DNA of 64,000 nt from an uncultured Bacteroidota bacterium (GTDB taxonomy: Bacteria > Bacteroidota > Bacteroidia > Flavobacteriales > BACL11): positions 17,998 to 81,997 of the forward strand of contig CACIJW010000007.1 of assembly GCA_902587125.1 (NCBI GenBank), written 5' to 3'. Numbering within the stretch: the first letter of the stretch is position 1; the number at the start of each line of letters is the position of its first letter. The notes beneath the pieces were generated by a model. That model was not told the DNA's origin. It saw nothing but the letters and a program-made list of their open reading frames with translations, and made no database searches. The translations under genes and the position numbers were made by a program. Positions 46,701 through 56,250 of this stretch are shown here, piece after piece.

Positions 46701-47274
46701 TTTTCGGTTGTTCTTTAAAATTTGGAGAAGAGTCAAAGCAAGGATCTGCTGGAACTTGAACACCAGTTATTGGATCTGTATAAGGATACATTGTTGCTCT
46801 AAGAGTAAATCCCTCCTGTGATGAAGCCATATTTACAATAGCAGCATTTCTACAACAATTGTTCCAGGTAAAATGCCAACCGGCTGCTGAAGGTATTCCA
46901 GGTAGTTGGATAGGTTGAGATTGAAAAACATATTCTTCAACAGCTCCTAAATCACCATTAGCACAACTGTATTGTTGATTTCCACTATTGATTGGGTCAC
47001 ATATTGGAGAAACATCTTGTTGCGAAATAAAATCAGCAGTTATAGATGTTACCGTTGGATGTCCCCAAACAGTTATAGTTTGTGCAAAAGTTGACACAGT
47101 TATTCCGTTACAATCACGATATACTTTTAAAGTAAAAATGTAACTACCAGTGTTAATACCAGTTTTTAAACATTCCCAAGTAATCTCACCTCCCATCAGG
47201 TGCGAAGAGTAACTTTTTTTTGTTACAAAACTAAAAAATAGTAAAACTGAAATGAAAAAAAACTTTTTCAACAT
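43786..47274 (-). CDS. Large surface adhesin with T9SS type B sorting domain
   Basis: 1162 residues, the largest gene here. The signal peptide ends near KKSYSS; the N-terminal domain (HLMGGEITWECL, FTLKVYRDCNG) is shared by many flavobacterial surface proteins. Its middle has repeated fibronectin-like and Ig-like beta domains with Asn/Thr-rich linkers and many cysteines. The last 80 residues (LPNSFTPNRDEHNE, SIFDRSGNLIFETND, WDGSYKG, NGTYVYILKY) are the gliding-motility-associated C-terminal (type B) sorting domain, so export by T9SS is expected. Its ligand is unknown. Confidence 0.88.
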   Translation of the reverse strand: MLKKFFFISVLLFFSFVTKKSYSSHLMGGEITWECLKTGINTGSYIFTLKVYRDCNGITVSTFAQTITVWGHPTVTSITADFISQQDVSPICDPINSGNQQYSCANGDLGAVEEYVFQSQPIQLPGIPSAAGWHFTWNNCCRNAAIVNMASSQEGFTLRATMYPYTDPITGVQVPADPCFDSSPNFKEQPKTILCTGFPFSYNHNASDPELDNLVYDWAYPLDDDLFNGPIFNPQPVGTAGANPSELAFQAPYSVNSPLPGAPQLDPNTGEITYDANTAGFFVTCVKVQAYKCGQLVAEVFREVQVVLIACPTMPGTGALNNPPSIDRPFTDPVTSLPSYEATVYAGTLVNFNITGQDSDLYPGSIAQDLTMEVSGGQFSDDFINTNSCNNPPCATFNNGAGLTPPFSAPGIVNGVFEWQTSCNHINAILGCGATTSTFTFLVKVHDDFCPAFGITIATITITVVPPIPDLRCISVLENGNIELNWQYAPGAPPTLEPYFVYRKSSSSTNFELVDSVFFPSTSFIDTDPSVDGNLNEYQYFLATDQSCGISTGQLQSDTLTSILLNTSTSNLNTIANLSWNNNHNPLLLTSDTVFDVYIKRNNSSSQEIIDSTSLLTYTYDADFIVPICNYDPVFQIHLEDLSGCRSKSSFSSVNLNDTLPPDIPLISDVSVDNNNKAVITWLPIVGADMYIIYIKDDDGSQRTLDTVFTNSYTYLQSTAGNKYETFLIRALDSCENASDYSIEHNSIHLQTVLDACLQTLTLEWNDYINWSGGIGTYEIDIISTSPSGNIQSFSYSVLSNNPFVFTDAIDKYNYEILIRAYNLDSTFQAISNKISITPNLSKKPDYNYIEYASVNVDNGYVDISCLVDNGAVVDHYSIYRSISNTNNFTKIGEIPFDGQENIFYTDNTALTSTNSYDYMIFPVDTCGVTISTGSVLDPNTGLSTNDTSIATTILLKTQINLEEELLTFSSDEYINTITFNEYGNWLGNVEKYELYRSANRQPFVILPIYTFDRNSNPNESLKYNDVVTDFGEQGNGRFCYYLKASEGLNNIYGPTNLGSYSNISCISQTPIIYLPNSFTPNRDEHNELYIPVTYFVSEDGYLFSIFDRSGNLIFETNDPKKGWDGSYKGNLVQNGTYVYILKYINGVGNLINKTGPVNVIK

Positions 47275-47278
47275 AAAA

Positions 47279-47286
47279 CAAATTTA
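47279..47286 (-). promoter_or_regulatory. TAnnTTTG promoter, leaderless, of the adhesin
   Basis: TAAATTTG followed by TTTT and ATG. Confidence 0.7.
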
Positions 47287-47335
47287 CAATTTTTAAAATT
47301 ACATTTTGTGTAATAAAAAATCAATTCAAACATCT

Positions 47336-48562
47336 TTAAATTATTGTAAAATATATAATGCAAAATACTACTAGAAAACCAATACCACTATAGCTCAATA
47401 TATTTAGGTATTTTGAAGGTTTAAATTTTTGACTTACGAACTTCGAATTAATAAGGTAATGGTTTAAGATGGCACAAAAAGGGGCAATAATAAAAGAAAT
47501 TGTTGTTGCTAAATCAATTAACTTTTTAAAGTCGTTCATAAAGTTAAAAATTATGATTATTGGTAAAATGCATGAAACTAATAACCAACCAAAATAGTAC
47601 TTATCACTATCAATATTTATCAAATTCTTTAAAGTTAATGACATGCTTCTTGAGTATCCGTCAATAACAGAAACAGTTGTGCTAAACATTACAGAAAATG
47701 CACATATAGAAATTAATAAATAACTCCAATCGCCGAGTGTGCTTGTGTATAGCGATATTAGCTTGCTGGCAAAAAGAGATGATGAATTGGGGATCTCTTC
47801 TCCACTTCCAAACATTAAAAAGCATCCTAACGTTACAAAAAATAATGAAAGTATTATTGTCATTAAATATCCAAATCTAAAATCAAACATTATTTCGTTA
47901 AAAGAATTTTTCGAAATCTTTAATTTTTCAATTGTCCAAATGCTGTTCCATGTTGAAAGGTCAACAGCAGTTGGCATCCACCCCATCAAGGCAATAATAA
48001 ATAAAATGCTTTTTTTATCGCTGAGTACTGGTCTAATAAAATTATCTGAGATCTCTGTTGGTCCGTTTATAACACAAACAATAAATGCTAATAAGGTACT
48101 CAAAAGCAAAATAGATGATATTAATTTAATTATGTCCTCCAAAAGGACATATCTCCCAAAAAAAAGAATAAAAAAACAAACAACAAATAATAAAATAGTG
48201 ACTACCCTTAAATCTGCATAACCAATTATTTGAGAAATTAGTCCTGAGCAAACAAATCCAACAGCAGCAATTACAGTGAACATACTTAAGATAGTTATTA
48301 TCAGATATGAAATCAATACCCACTTACCAATTCTTGAATAGCCCTCAATCAGACTCTCTTTAGTTGCATAAGCATATCTTGTTCCAAACTCAAAAAATGG
48401 ATATTTAAAAATATTTGCCATCAAAATGAAGATAATCAAAGTAAACCCATACTCAGCTCCTGCTCTAGTAGACTGTACTAAATGTGAGACACCAATTGCC
48501 GTACTAGCAAAGATGATTCCAGGTCCAAATTTTTGTAATTTTTTTCTTAGTCTATAAACCAA
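47336..48562 (-). CDS. Nramp-related transporter lacking the canonical metal-binding motif
   Basis: 408 residues with about 11 membrane helices. The N-terminus aligns with Nramp helix 1: GPGIIFASTAIGVSHLVQ stands where true Nramp proteins read GPGFL...DPGN. In helix 6 GWMPTAVD replaces the MPH region. The Asp and Asn that bind Mn/Fe are therefore missing, although the fold appears the same. I recall the AIGVSHLVQSTRAGA form in many flavobacteria, usually annotated as a divalent-metal transporter; the substrate is unproven. It overlaps the upstream monooxygenase gene by 11 bases. Confidence 0.8.
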   Translation of the reverse strand: MVYRLRKKLQKFGPGIIFASTAIGVSHLVQSTRAGAEYGFTLIIFILMANIFKYPFFEFGTRYAYATKESLIEGYSRIGKWVLISYLIITILSMFTVIAAVGFVCSGLISQIIGYADLRVVTILLFVVCFFILFFGRYVLLEDIIKLISSILLLSTLLAFIVCVINGPTEISDNFIRPVLSDKKSILFIIALMGWMPTAVDLSTWNSIWTIEKLKISKNSFNEIMFDFRFGYLMTIILSLFFVTLGCFLMFGSGEEIPNSSSLFASKLISLYTSTLGDWSYLLISICAFSVMFSTTVSVIDGYSRSMSLTLKNLINIDSDKYYFGWLLVSCILPIIIIFNFMNDFKKLIDLATTISFIIAPFCAILNHYLINSKFVSQKFKPSKYLNILSYSGIGFLVVFCIIYFTII

Positions 48563-49499
48563 AATCTTGATTTACTTTTAGTAACTGGGATCTATAGTCA
48601 GTTATAATCGATTCAACTATTTCTTTTGCTGAAAATATATTTTCTATTGAGCAAGAAACTTGACCAATTTCAAGCTCACCATTAGCTAAGTCTCCATCAA
48701 AAATTCCTTTTTTTGCTCTCCCCTTTCCTAAATATTCTTTAATCTCATCTATAGATTTCTTTTGATTATACATTCTTGCAATATTATCGTAAAATTCATT
48801 TTTAATTAGTCTGACTGGTGTAATATCTTTCATAGTCAAAATAGTATCACCCTCATTAGCTTCAATAACTTGATTTTTAAAATTGATATGTGCAGAAGAT
48901 TCTTTTGAAACTGCAAATCTTGAGCCAATTTGAACACCATCAGCACCTAATGATATAGCTGCTAACATTGATTTTCCACAAGAAATTCCACCTGCTGCAA
49001 TTATTGGAATATCAATTTTTTTAGATATCAGCGGAACTAAGCACATAGTTGTTGTTTCATTTTTACCATTATGGCCTCCTGCTTCAAAACCTTCCACTAC
49101 AATTGCATCAACTCCAGAGTCTAAAGATTTTTGAGCAAACTTCAAGTTTGAGACGACATGAACAACTGTAATTCCATGTGATTTTAACACATGAGTGTAT
49201 TTTTTTGGATTTCCAGCTGAGGTGAAGACAATTTTTACATCATTGTTTATAACTTTTTGAATATGAGTTTCAACATGAGGATATAATAAAGGAATATTTA
49301 CTCCAAATGGATTATTTGTAGCTTTCTTGCATTTTAAAATATGTTCTTCCAATACATCAGAGTACATTGATCCTGATCCAATTAGACCAAGTCCTCCGGC
49401 ATTACTAACAGCAGCACAAAGTTTCCATCCGCTACACCAAACCATACCTCCCTGAATTATAGGATATTTTATTCCAAAAAGCTGATTAACTCTGTTCAT
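48552..49499 (-). CDS. Nitronate monooxygenase-like flavoenzyme
   Basis: 315 residues of an FMN TIM barrel in the 2-nitropropane dioxygenase family: PIIQGGMVWCSGWKLCAAVSNAGGLGLIG, EGFEAGGHNG with the probable catalytic His, and AAGGISCGKSMLAAISLGADGVQIGSRF with the FMN phosphate site. The FabK branch of enoyl-ACP reductases is related and looks similar, so a fatty-acid role is a real alternative. It is the first gene of a two-gene unit with the Nramp-related transporter. Confidence 0.85.
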   Translation of the reverse strand: MNRVNQLFGIKYPIIQGGMVWCSGWKLCAAVSNAGGLGLIGSGSMYSDVLEEHILKCKKATNNPFGVNIPLLYPHVETHIQKVINNDVKIVFTSAGNPKKYTHVLKSHGITVVHVVSNLKFAQKSLDSGVDAIVVEGFEAGGHNGKNETTTMCLVPLISKKIDIPIIAAGGISCGKSMLAAISLGADGVQIGSRFAVSKESSAHINFKNQVIEANEGDTILTMKDITPVRLIKNEFYDNIARMYNQKKSIDEIKEYLGKGRAKKGIFDGDLANGELEIGQVSCSIENIFSAKEIVESIITDYRSQLLKVNQDFGL

Positions 49500-49506
49500 A
49501 ATAATT

Positions 49507-49514
49507 TATCTTTG
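49507..49514 (+). promoter_or_regulatory. TAnnTTTG promoter of glyA
   Basis: TATCTTTG, 38 bases before the glyA ATG; one of the few longer leaders in the window. Confidence 0.55.
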
Positions 49515-49552
49515 TTATATCTACTAAAGTAAAAAATTAAATCAGTTGAAAA

Positions 49553-50824
49553 ATGAATCTAGACAAAGAAATATTTAATCTAATCGATAAAGAAAATACA
49601 AGACAAATTAACGGAGTTGAACTCATAGCCTCTGAAAACTTCGTTAGTGAACAAGTAAAACAAGCAGTAGGCTCTTGCTTAACTAATAAATATGCAGAAG
49701 GTTATCCTGGCAAAAGATATTATGGAGGATGTGAAATCGTTGATGAGATTGAGACGCAAGCTATTGAGAGAGCAAAAAAACTTTTTGGAGTTGAATACGT
49801 TAATGTTCAACCTCATTCTGGTTCTCAAGCAAATGCAGCGGTTATGTTAGCGTGTTTGAATGCTGGCGATAAAATTTTAGGTTTTGATTTAAGTCATGGA
49901 GGTCACTTAACTCATGGATCACCTGTAAACTTCTCTGGAATACTATACAATGCTATTTTTTATGGGCTAAACAAAGAGGGTAATTTAGATTACAACAATA
50001 TTGAGGAAATTGCTCTAAAAGAAAAACCTAAAATGATAATTTGCGGAGCATCGGCTTACACCAAGGACTGGGACTATGAAAGACTCAGAAATATTGCTGA
50101 CAGAATTGGAGCAATATTATTAGCTGACATTTCTCACCCCTCAGGATTAGTTGCTTCAAAACTATTAAATGATCCAGCGAAATTTTGTCATATAATTACA
50201 ACTACAACACACAAAACACTTCGTGGCCCCAGAGGCGGGATGATTATGGTAGGTAAGGATTTTGAAAATCCATTTAATCAAAAGTTTAAAAGCGGTAAGC
50301 TAAAATCAATGTCAACATTACTAAATTCAGCAGTTTTTCCTGGCAGTCAGGGAGGACCTCTTGAGCACGTTATTGCAGGAAAGGCTGTAGCATTCAAAGA
50401 AGCACTTGACCCTAGATTTGTTAATTATTCAAAACAAGTAATCGCAAATGCAAAAACAATGGTCAGTGAATTTATTAAACTTGATTATAATGTAGTTTCA
50501 GGAGAAACGATGAACCATTGTATGCTAATTGATTTAAGATCAAAAAATATTAATGGAAAAACTGCTGAGGATATTTTACAAGCTGGCGATATAACTGTTA
50601 ATAAAAATATGGTTCCATTTGATACAGAATCACCATTCATAACATCTGGAATTAGAATAGGAACACCTGCTATAACAACTAGAGGACTTAATGAAAATGA
50701 TTGTAAAAAAATTGTTCAATTCATTGATGAAATATTAACCAATGTCAACAATTTAGATAGAGTCAATGAGGTTAAATTTGATGTCAATAATTATATGAGA
50801 AAATTTCCTATGTTTAGAATCTAG
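49553..50824 (+). CDS. glyA: Serine hydroxymethyltransferase
   Basis: Interconverts serine and glycine with tetrahydrofolate, feeding one-carbon units for purine synthesis. 423 residues: [25 protein letters not shown], the PLP lysine in [14 protein letters not shown] near 225, and [19 protein letters not shown]. Length is normal. Start is one base from the spoT/relA gene behind it, probably one operon. Confidence 0.96.
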   Translation: MNLDKEIFNLIDKENTRQINGVELIASENFVSEQVKQAVGSCLTNKYAEGYPGKRYYGGCEIVDEIETQAIERAKKLFGVEYVNVQPHSGSQANAAVMLACLNAGDKILGFDLSHGGHLTHGSPVNFSGILYNAIFYGLNKEGNLDYNNIEEIALKEKPKMIICGASAYTKDWDYERLRNIADRIGAILLADISHPSGLVASKLLNDPAKFCHIITTTTHKTLRGPRGGMIMVGKDFENPFNQKFKSGKLKSMSTLLNSAVFPGSQGGPLEHVIAGKAVAFKEALDPRFVNYSKQVIANAKTMVSEFIKLDYNVVSGETMNHCMLIDLRSKNINGKTAEDILQAGDITVNKNMVPFDTESPFITSGIRIGTPAITTRGLNENDCKKIVQFIDEILTNVNNLDRVNEVKFDVNNYMRKFPMFRI

Positions 50825-50825
50825 A

Positions 50826-53024
50826 ATGCAAAAGGAAAAAAAAGTACAATTTTTAAAAGATCCACATAATAGCTACAGATCTCTTGTAAGGTCGTTTGGA
50901 AATAATTTTACCAAAAATCAAAGAAGAGAAATTAGAAAAGCTTTTGTTTATGCATCTGAGGCACATAGTGGCATCAAAAGAAAGTCTGGAGAGCCATACA
51001 TACTCCACCCCTTAGCTGTTGCAAGAATTGTTAGTAAGGAAATGGGATTGGATTCAGTATCTATTATTGGTGCATTACTACACGATGTTGTAGAAGATAC
51101 AGAGTTCACTGTAAAGGATATTGAAAAGGAATTTGGAAAAAAAGTAGCCAAAATAATTGATGGTTTAACAAAAATCGCTGAAGTTTTTGATCAAAATGTT
51201 TCTCTTCAACAGGAAAATTTTAGAAAGATGCTACTCACTTTGTCAGATGACATAAGAGTAATACTTATTAAAATTGCTGATCGGCTACACAATATGAGAA
51301 CATTATCTTCAATGTCTAAGAAAAAACAATTGAAAATCTCATCAGAAACACTTTTCTTATACGCACCACTTGCACACAGACTTGGACTCTATTCAATTAA
51401 AACAGAGCTCGAGGACCTAAGTTTAAAGTTTACTAAACCAGAAATTTATAAGGCAATTTCTTTGAAGCTAAATGAGACAAAAATTGAAAGAAATAAGTTT
51501 ATTAACAAATTTTCTGTTCCAATAAGAGAATCTTTAAGAAACGAAAAAATAAGCTTTGAAATTAAAGGCAGACCTAAATCAATTTTTTCAATTAGAAACA
51601 AAATGTTTGAAAAAGGAATAAAGTTTGATGACATCTATGACAAATTTGCTATTAGGATAATCGTTGACACAAAAAATCTAAACGAAAAAGCAGACTGCTG
51701 GAAAGTTTATTCCATTGTTACAGACTATTATAAGCCTAATCCTGACAGACTTAGAGACTGGATCTCTACTCCAAAAGCAAATGGCTATGAATCTTTACAC
51801 ACTACTGTTATGGGTGATGATGGCAAGTGGGTTGAAGTACAAATAAGAAGTAGAAGAATGGACGAGATAGCAGAAAAAGGTTATGCAGCACATTGGAAAT
51901 ACAAACTGAAAGACAACAAAGAAAGTTCCATTGATAATTGGATTAAAAATGTTAGAGAACTTCTAGAAAATCCAAATTCTAATGCTATTGATTTCATCGA
52001 TGATTTCAAACTTAATTTATATACAGGCGAAATATATGTCTTCACACCTGCAGGTGAACTAAGAACTTTACCAAAAAGTTCAACTGCTCTTGATTTTGCA
52101 TTTGATATACATACCGAAATTGGACTTAAGTGCATGGGTGCAAAAGTCAATGGAAGATTAGTAGCACTAAGTAACCAACTTAATAGCGGAGACCAAGTTG
52201 AAATTATTACATCAAATAAGCAGAAACCAAGAAAAGATTGGCTAAGATTTGTTGTTACATCAGTTGCAAAATCAAAGATTAAAAATGCCTTAAAAGAAGA
52301 GAAAAAATTAATTGCAAAAGAGGGTAAAGAAAGTATTGAAAGAAAATTAAGACATCTTAAAATAAAACTTAATAATAAAGTTGAAACTGAAATGATAAAG
52401 TTTTTTCAACTCAGTTCATCTCTAGAACTCTACTTTCAAATAGGTGTTGGTGCAATCGATAATAAACAAATCAAAGATTATGTAAATCTCAGAGGTACAG
52501 GTTGGTATCAAACAATTAAAAACAAGTTTAATTCTAAGAATTTTTCCAAAAGAAAAAACAATTCAAACAAAATTATTGTATTTGGAGACAATAGTGAAAT
52601 CCTTGATTATAAACTATCAAATTGTTGCAATCCGATTGCTGACGATGAAATATTTGCATTTACGACAGTTGAAGATGGCATTAAAATTCATAGAAATGAC
52701 TGTCCAAATGCAATTCAAATGAGATCAAACTTTGCTTACAGAATTTTGGACGCTAAATGGGTAAATAAAGATAAAATAGATTTTATTGCTACAATATTGG
52801 TTGAAGGAATAGATAGTTTAGGAATAACAAATAAAATAACTCAGATTATTTCAAATCAAATGAATGTAAATATAAAATCCATTAATATAAACAGTGAAGG
52901 AGGAATTTTTAATGGTAAAATCAGCTTACAAGTTCATAATGTAAATTTCCTTGACTCACTCACTAACAAGCTAGAAAAAATTGATGGGCTTTCCTCTATT
53001 AAAAGAACTTATGATCATGACTAG
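50826..53024 (+). CDS. Bifunctional (p)ppGpp synthetase/hydrolase (RelA/SpoT homologue)
   Basis: 732 residues. Order: HD hydrolase domain (HPLAVARIV, LLHDVVEDTEFT; about 45-150), RelA synthetase domain (about 240-350, KFAIRIIVDT and GYESLHTTVMG), a TGS domain at about 395-460 (VFTPAGELRTLPKSSTALDFAFDIH), then a cysteine-containing region and a C-terminal ACT domain. HD residues are intact, so both making and breaking of the alarmone is likely. Only one such long RSH protein is seen here. Precedes fur and purA. Confidence 0.93.
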   Translation: MQKEKKVQFLKDPHNSYRSLVRSFGNNFTKNQRREIRKAFVYASEAHSGIKRKSGEPYILHPLAVARIVSKEMGLDSVSIIGALLHDVVEDTEFTVKDIEKEFGKKVAKIIDGLTKIAEVFDQNVSLQQENFRKMLLTLSDDIRVILIKIADRLHNMRTLSSMSKKKQLKISSETLFLYAPLAHRLGLYSIKTELEDLSLKFTKPEIYKAISLKLNETKIERNKFINKFSVPIRESLRNEKISFEIKGRPKSIFSIRNKMFEKGIKFDDIYDKFAIRIIVDTKNLNEKADCWKVYSIVTDYYKPNPDRLRDWISTPKANGYESLHTTVMGDDGKWVEVQIRSRRMDEIAEKGYAAHWKYKLKDNKESSIDNWIKNVRELLENPNSNAIDFIDDFKLNLYTGEIYVFTPAGELRTLPKSSTALDFAFDIHTEIGLKCMGAKVNGRLVALSNQLNSGDQVEIITSNKQKPRKDWLRFVVTSVAKSKIKNALKEEKKLIAKEGKESIERKLRHLKIKLNNKVETEMIKFFQLSSSLELYFQIGVGAIDNKQIKDYVNLRGTGWYQTIKNKFNSKNFSKRKNNSNKIIVFGDNSEILDYKLSNCCNPIADDEIFAFTTVEDGIKIHRNDCPNAIQMRSNFAYRILDAKWVNKDKIDFIATILVEGIDSLGITNKITQIISNQMNVNIKSININSEGGIFNGKISLQVHNVNFLDSLTNKLEKIDGLSSIKRTYDHD

Positions 53025-53053
53025 AATAAATTTTTTTTTTGGTTTTAATTATT

Positions 53054-53061
53054 TACATTTG
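53054..53061 (+). promoter_or_regulatory. TAnnTTTG promoter, leaderless, of fur
   Basis: TACATTTG followed by ATAA and ATG. Confidence 0.7.
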
Positions 53062-53065
53062 ATAA

Positions 53066-53536
53066 ATGATTACTAAAGATAATATCAAGAAAGTAAAGGA
53101 AATTTTTGACGAATACCTGGAGGAAAAAAAACATCGAAAAACTCCTGAAAGATATGCCATTCTAAAAGAAATCTACAATTTAAAAGGTCACTTTGATGTA
53201 GAATCTCTTTACATTAAAATGAAACAAAAAAAATACAGAGTTAGTAGAGCCACTCTTTACAACACCGTTGAAATTTTACTTGATTGTAATCTTATAAGAA
53301 AACATCAGTTTGGAAAGTCATATTCCCAATATGAAAAATCTTTTTTTAATAAACAACATGATCACTTAGTTTGTACCGATTGTGAAAAAATAGTAGAATT
53401 TTGCGATCCAAGAATTCAAGAAATAAAAACCTTCATTGAAAAAAATCTAAAATTTAAAATAAATAAGCATGCACTAAATTTTTACGGAGAATGCCTTGAT
53501 AAAGATCAGTGTAAAAAAAATAAAATAAATGAATAA
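53066..53536 (+). CDS. fur: Fur-family metal-dependent repressor
   Basis: 156 residues. N-terminal winged helix ([16 protein letters not shown]...[18 protein letters not shown]), then the metal-binding and dimer part with [15 protein letters not shown] and a C-terminal CLDKDQC, giving the paired cysteines of the structural zinc site. It may sense iron, zinc or peroxide; Fur, Zur and PerR cannot be separated here with certainty. Overlaps purA by eight bases. Confidence 0.9.
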   Translation: MITKDNIKKVKEIFDEYLEEKKHRKTPERYAILKEIYNLKGHFDVESLYIKMKQKKYRVSRATLYNTVEILLDCNLIRKHQFGKSYSQYEKSFFNKQHDHLVCTDCEKIVEFCDPRIQEIKTFIEKNLKFKINKHALNFYGECLDKDQCKKNKINE

Positions 53537-54794
53537 AGTAGATGTCCTACTCGGACTTCAGTGGGGTGATGAGGGAAAAGGTAAAATAGTTGATGTTCTT
53601 TCAAAAAAGTATGATATAATTGCAAGATTTCAAGGAGGTCCAAATGCAGGCCATACACTTGAATTTGATGGAATTAAGCACGTGCTACATACAATTCCCT
53701 CTGGAATTTTTAATGCTGGTGTAACTAATCTTATTGGTAATGGTGTTGTAATTGATCCAATAATTTTTAAAAAAGAAATAGAATCAATTGAAAAACTAAA
53801 TATTGAAACCTCTGAGCTTCTAATTTCAAAAAAAGCACATCTTATTCTTCCCACTCATAAAATGCTTGATAAAGCTTCAGAAATAGCAAAAGGGAAAAAT
53901 AAAATTGGGTCGACTCTAAAAGGTATTGGACCAACTTATATGGACAAAACTGGAAGAAACGGCTTGAGAGTTGGTGATATAAACAGTGAAAATTTTGAAG
54001 ATAAATACAATAAATTAAAAGAAAAACATATAACACTACTGAAATTCTATTCGTTTGAAGAATCAATAGATGAACTAGAAAAAGAGTGGTTTGAGAGCAT
54101 TGAATCAATTAGAAAATTTAAATTAATTGATAGTGAAGAGTTTTTACACAATCAACTACTTGCTAACAAAAGTGTTTTAGCTGAGGGTGCACAGGGTTCA
54201 TTATTGGATATAGACTTCGGATCTTATCCATTTGTTACCTCATCAAACACCATTGCCGCTGGAGCTTGTACTGGACTTGGCGTTGCACCAAACAAAATTG
54301 GTGAAGTTTTTGGCATTTTTAAAGCTTACTGTACAAGAGTTGGTAGCGGTCCCTTTCCTACAGAACTTTTTGATAGTATTGGAGAAGAAATACAAAGAGT
54401 TGGTAATGAATTTGGTGCTACTACTGGAAGATCTAGGAGATGTGGTTGGCTTGATATTCCAGCACTAAAATATGCTATTAAAATAAATGGAGTAACGCAA
54501 CTAATGATGATGAAGGCTGATGTTCTATCAATGCTTGAAAAAATTAGAATTTGTACACATTACATACATAATGATATCAAATTAGATTACATCCCATATG
54601 ACATTTCTGGTGGTGATTTTACTTGTATTTATAAAGATATACCTTCATGGCAAAAGGATTTAACTCAACTAAGCAGTTATGAAGATTCACCATTCGAACT
54701 AAAAGAATATGTCAATCTTTTAGAGCAAATCCTTGAACTTCCAATTAAAATTGTATCTGTTGGACCTGATAGAAAACAAACTTTATTCAGATAA
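53529..54794 (+). CDS. purA: Adenylosuccinate synthetase
   Basis: Makes adenylosuccinate from IMP, aspartate and GTP. 421 residues: [15 protein letters not shown] (phosphate loop), the GGPNAGHT motif, [38 protein letters not shown] and the C-terminal GPDRKQT. Length normal. In Bacteroidota, spoT, fur and purA commonly lie together, as here. Confidence 0.97.
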   Translation: MNKVDVLLGLQWGDEGKGKIVDVLSKKYDIIARFQGGPNAGHTLEFDGIKHVLHTIPSGIFNAGVTNLIGNGVVIDPIIFKKEIESIEKLNIETSELLISKKAHLILPTHKMLDKASEIAKGKNKIGSTLKGIGPTYMDKTGRNGLRVGDINSENFEDKYNKLKEKHITLLKFYSFEESIDELEKEWFESIESIRKFKLIDSEEFLHNQLLANKSVLAEGAQGSLLDIDFGSYPFVTSSNTIAAGACTGLGVAPNKIGEVFGIFKAYCTRVGSGPFPTELFDSIGEEIQRVGNEFGATTGRSRRCGWLDIPALKYAIKINGVTQLMMMKADVLSMLEKIRICTHYIHNDIKLDYIPYDISGGDFTCIYKDIPSWQKDLTQLSSYEDSPFELKEYVNLLEQILELPIKIVSVGPDRKQTLFR

Positions 54795-56250
54795 AATTAT
54801 TTTTAGATTTTTATTTATTGTATTGTCATTTGCACTTATTAATGATTGTAAGTCGCAAGAAAGAAAAACTATAAATATTATCAATTCAGACAGTACTATT
54901 TCTGATAAGAACAAACACCCTGACTATCTTAGACTTTTAGGGAACATAGTTTTTGAACATGAAAACTATTTTCTAAAATGTGATTCTGCTCACCATTATT
55001 TAGATATTGGGAAGATAAAGTGTTTTGGCGATATTTCAATTGAGTCTGATTCCGTATTAATTTATTGTAAAGATCTTGTTTTTGATTCAAAAGAAAATAC
55101 CGCCCATTTGAAAAATAATGTGATACTTAAAAAGAGTGAAAAAAGTTTATTTACTAACAATTTAATAATTAACTTTTCTGATGATAATGCACTTTACTAC
55201 GGTGGTGGTGAGGTAGTAAAAGGTATTCAGAAAATTATATCAAAAAAGGGAGAGTATAATATCAAAACTGACAAATACCTTTTCAAAGATTCAGTAAAAA
55301 CTAAAATTGAGAATGACAGATTGATTACTAATCATTTAAATTTTGATAACAAAAAAAATCTTTATTTGATAGATGGTCCTTCAAAATACATAAAAGAGGA
55401 TTTAAATCTTTATTTTGAAAATGGTAGATATAATTCTAAAAGTAAAAAGGGTTTTTTTTCCAAGAACAATTATATTAAAGATAATGATTTTGTACTACAA
55501 TCAGACATGTTTATTACTGATAAAGAAAATAACATTGAGGCAATCGATAACGTATTATTAGTAAAGAAGGATGACAAAATATTTATAAATAGTGGTTATG
55601 CATTATTTAATGATAGTTTAAGATATTTTACTGAAACACCAAAAATTAGTTTTCTAAACAAAGACGATACCTTAAACATAAATTCTGAAATAGTTTTTTC
55701 TAAGAAAAACATACTAATATCTCATAAAGATGTGAAAATTATTAGCAAAAATTTAATAGGTAAATGTGATTCTCTTTCATTTAATCAAAATGACTCATTG
55801 ATCAAGCTTTATGGTAGTCCAGTTATTTGGATTGATGGATACCAGGTTACATCAGATACTATCATACTAACATATTTTGATAATGAAATTAAAAAATTTT
55901 ATTTACCAAATAATCCCTTTATTTGTTTTAAATCAGATACTACCATTTTTAATCAAATCAAAGGCAGCGAAATATCAGGCACCTTTTTTCAGAACATTTT
56001 AAAAAAAATTAGTGTACTCAGCCAAGGTGAAAGTATTTATTTAGTAAAAGAATCCAATAAAAATATTGGTTTAAATCACACAAAAAGCCCTAAAATTTTA
56101 ATTAATTTTTTTAAAGGAAAAGTAAAAGAAATAATATATTCTGGAAATGCAGAGTCATTAACTGTTCCAATTAATGAAATCACTGAAGAAAAAAAGTATC
56201 TAAAGAATTTCTATTGGAGATGGGATGAGAAATTAGAAATTCTTAATTAG
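54733..56250 (+). CDS. OstA/LptA-like LPS-transport protein
   Basis: Up to 505 residues. An exported protein with a hydrophobic segment (about 22-36, ending INDCKSQ) and OstA-type beta repeats (FEHENYFLKCDSAHHYLD, GDISIESDSVLIYC, ALYYGGGEV). It belongs to the family thought to bridge LPS transport across the periplasm. Start is doubtful: the ATG at 54733 overlaps purA by 62 bases and puts an odd charged stretch before the signal; the TTG at 54760 or an ATT at 54796/54799 would fit a signal peptide better. Confidence 0.82.
   Translation: MNFQLKLYLLDLIENKLYSDKIIFRFLFIVLSFALINDCKSQERKTINIINSDSTISDKNKHPDYLRLLGNIVFEHENYFLKCDSAHHYLDIGKIKCFGDISIESDSVLIYCKDLVFDSKENTAHLKNNVILKKSEKSLFTNNLIINFSDDNALYYGGGEVVKGIQKIISKKGEYNIKTDKYLFKDSVKTKIENDRLITNHLNFDNKKNLYLIDGPSKYIKEDLNLYFENGRYNSKSKKGFFSKNNYIKDNDFVLQSDMFITDKENNIEAIDNVLLVKKDDKIFINSGYALFNDSLRYFTETPKISFLNKDDTLNINSEIVFSKKNILISHKDVKIISKNLIGKCDSLSFNQNDSLIKLYGSPVIWIDGYQVTSDTIILTYFDNEIKKFYLPNNPFICFKSDTTIFNQIKGSEISGTFFQNILKKISVLSQGESIYLVKESNKNIGLNHTKSPKILINFFKGKVKEIIYSGNAESLTVPINEITEEKKYLKNFYWRWDEKLEILN

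Noticed and set aside
47739..48221. 160-codon plus-strand ORF antisense to the Nramp-related gene
   Set aside because: Longest shadow in the window, but the minus-strand protein has clear family motifs; the antisense product is low-complexity and has no promoter.
43786..49499. A novel metabolic or defence island around the adhesin
   Set aside because: Neighbours (guaB, a transporter and a flavoenzyme) do not form a known or repeated defence layout, and codon use looks like that of the rest of the window.
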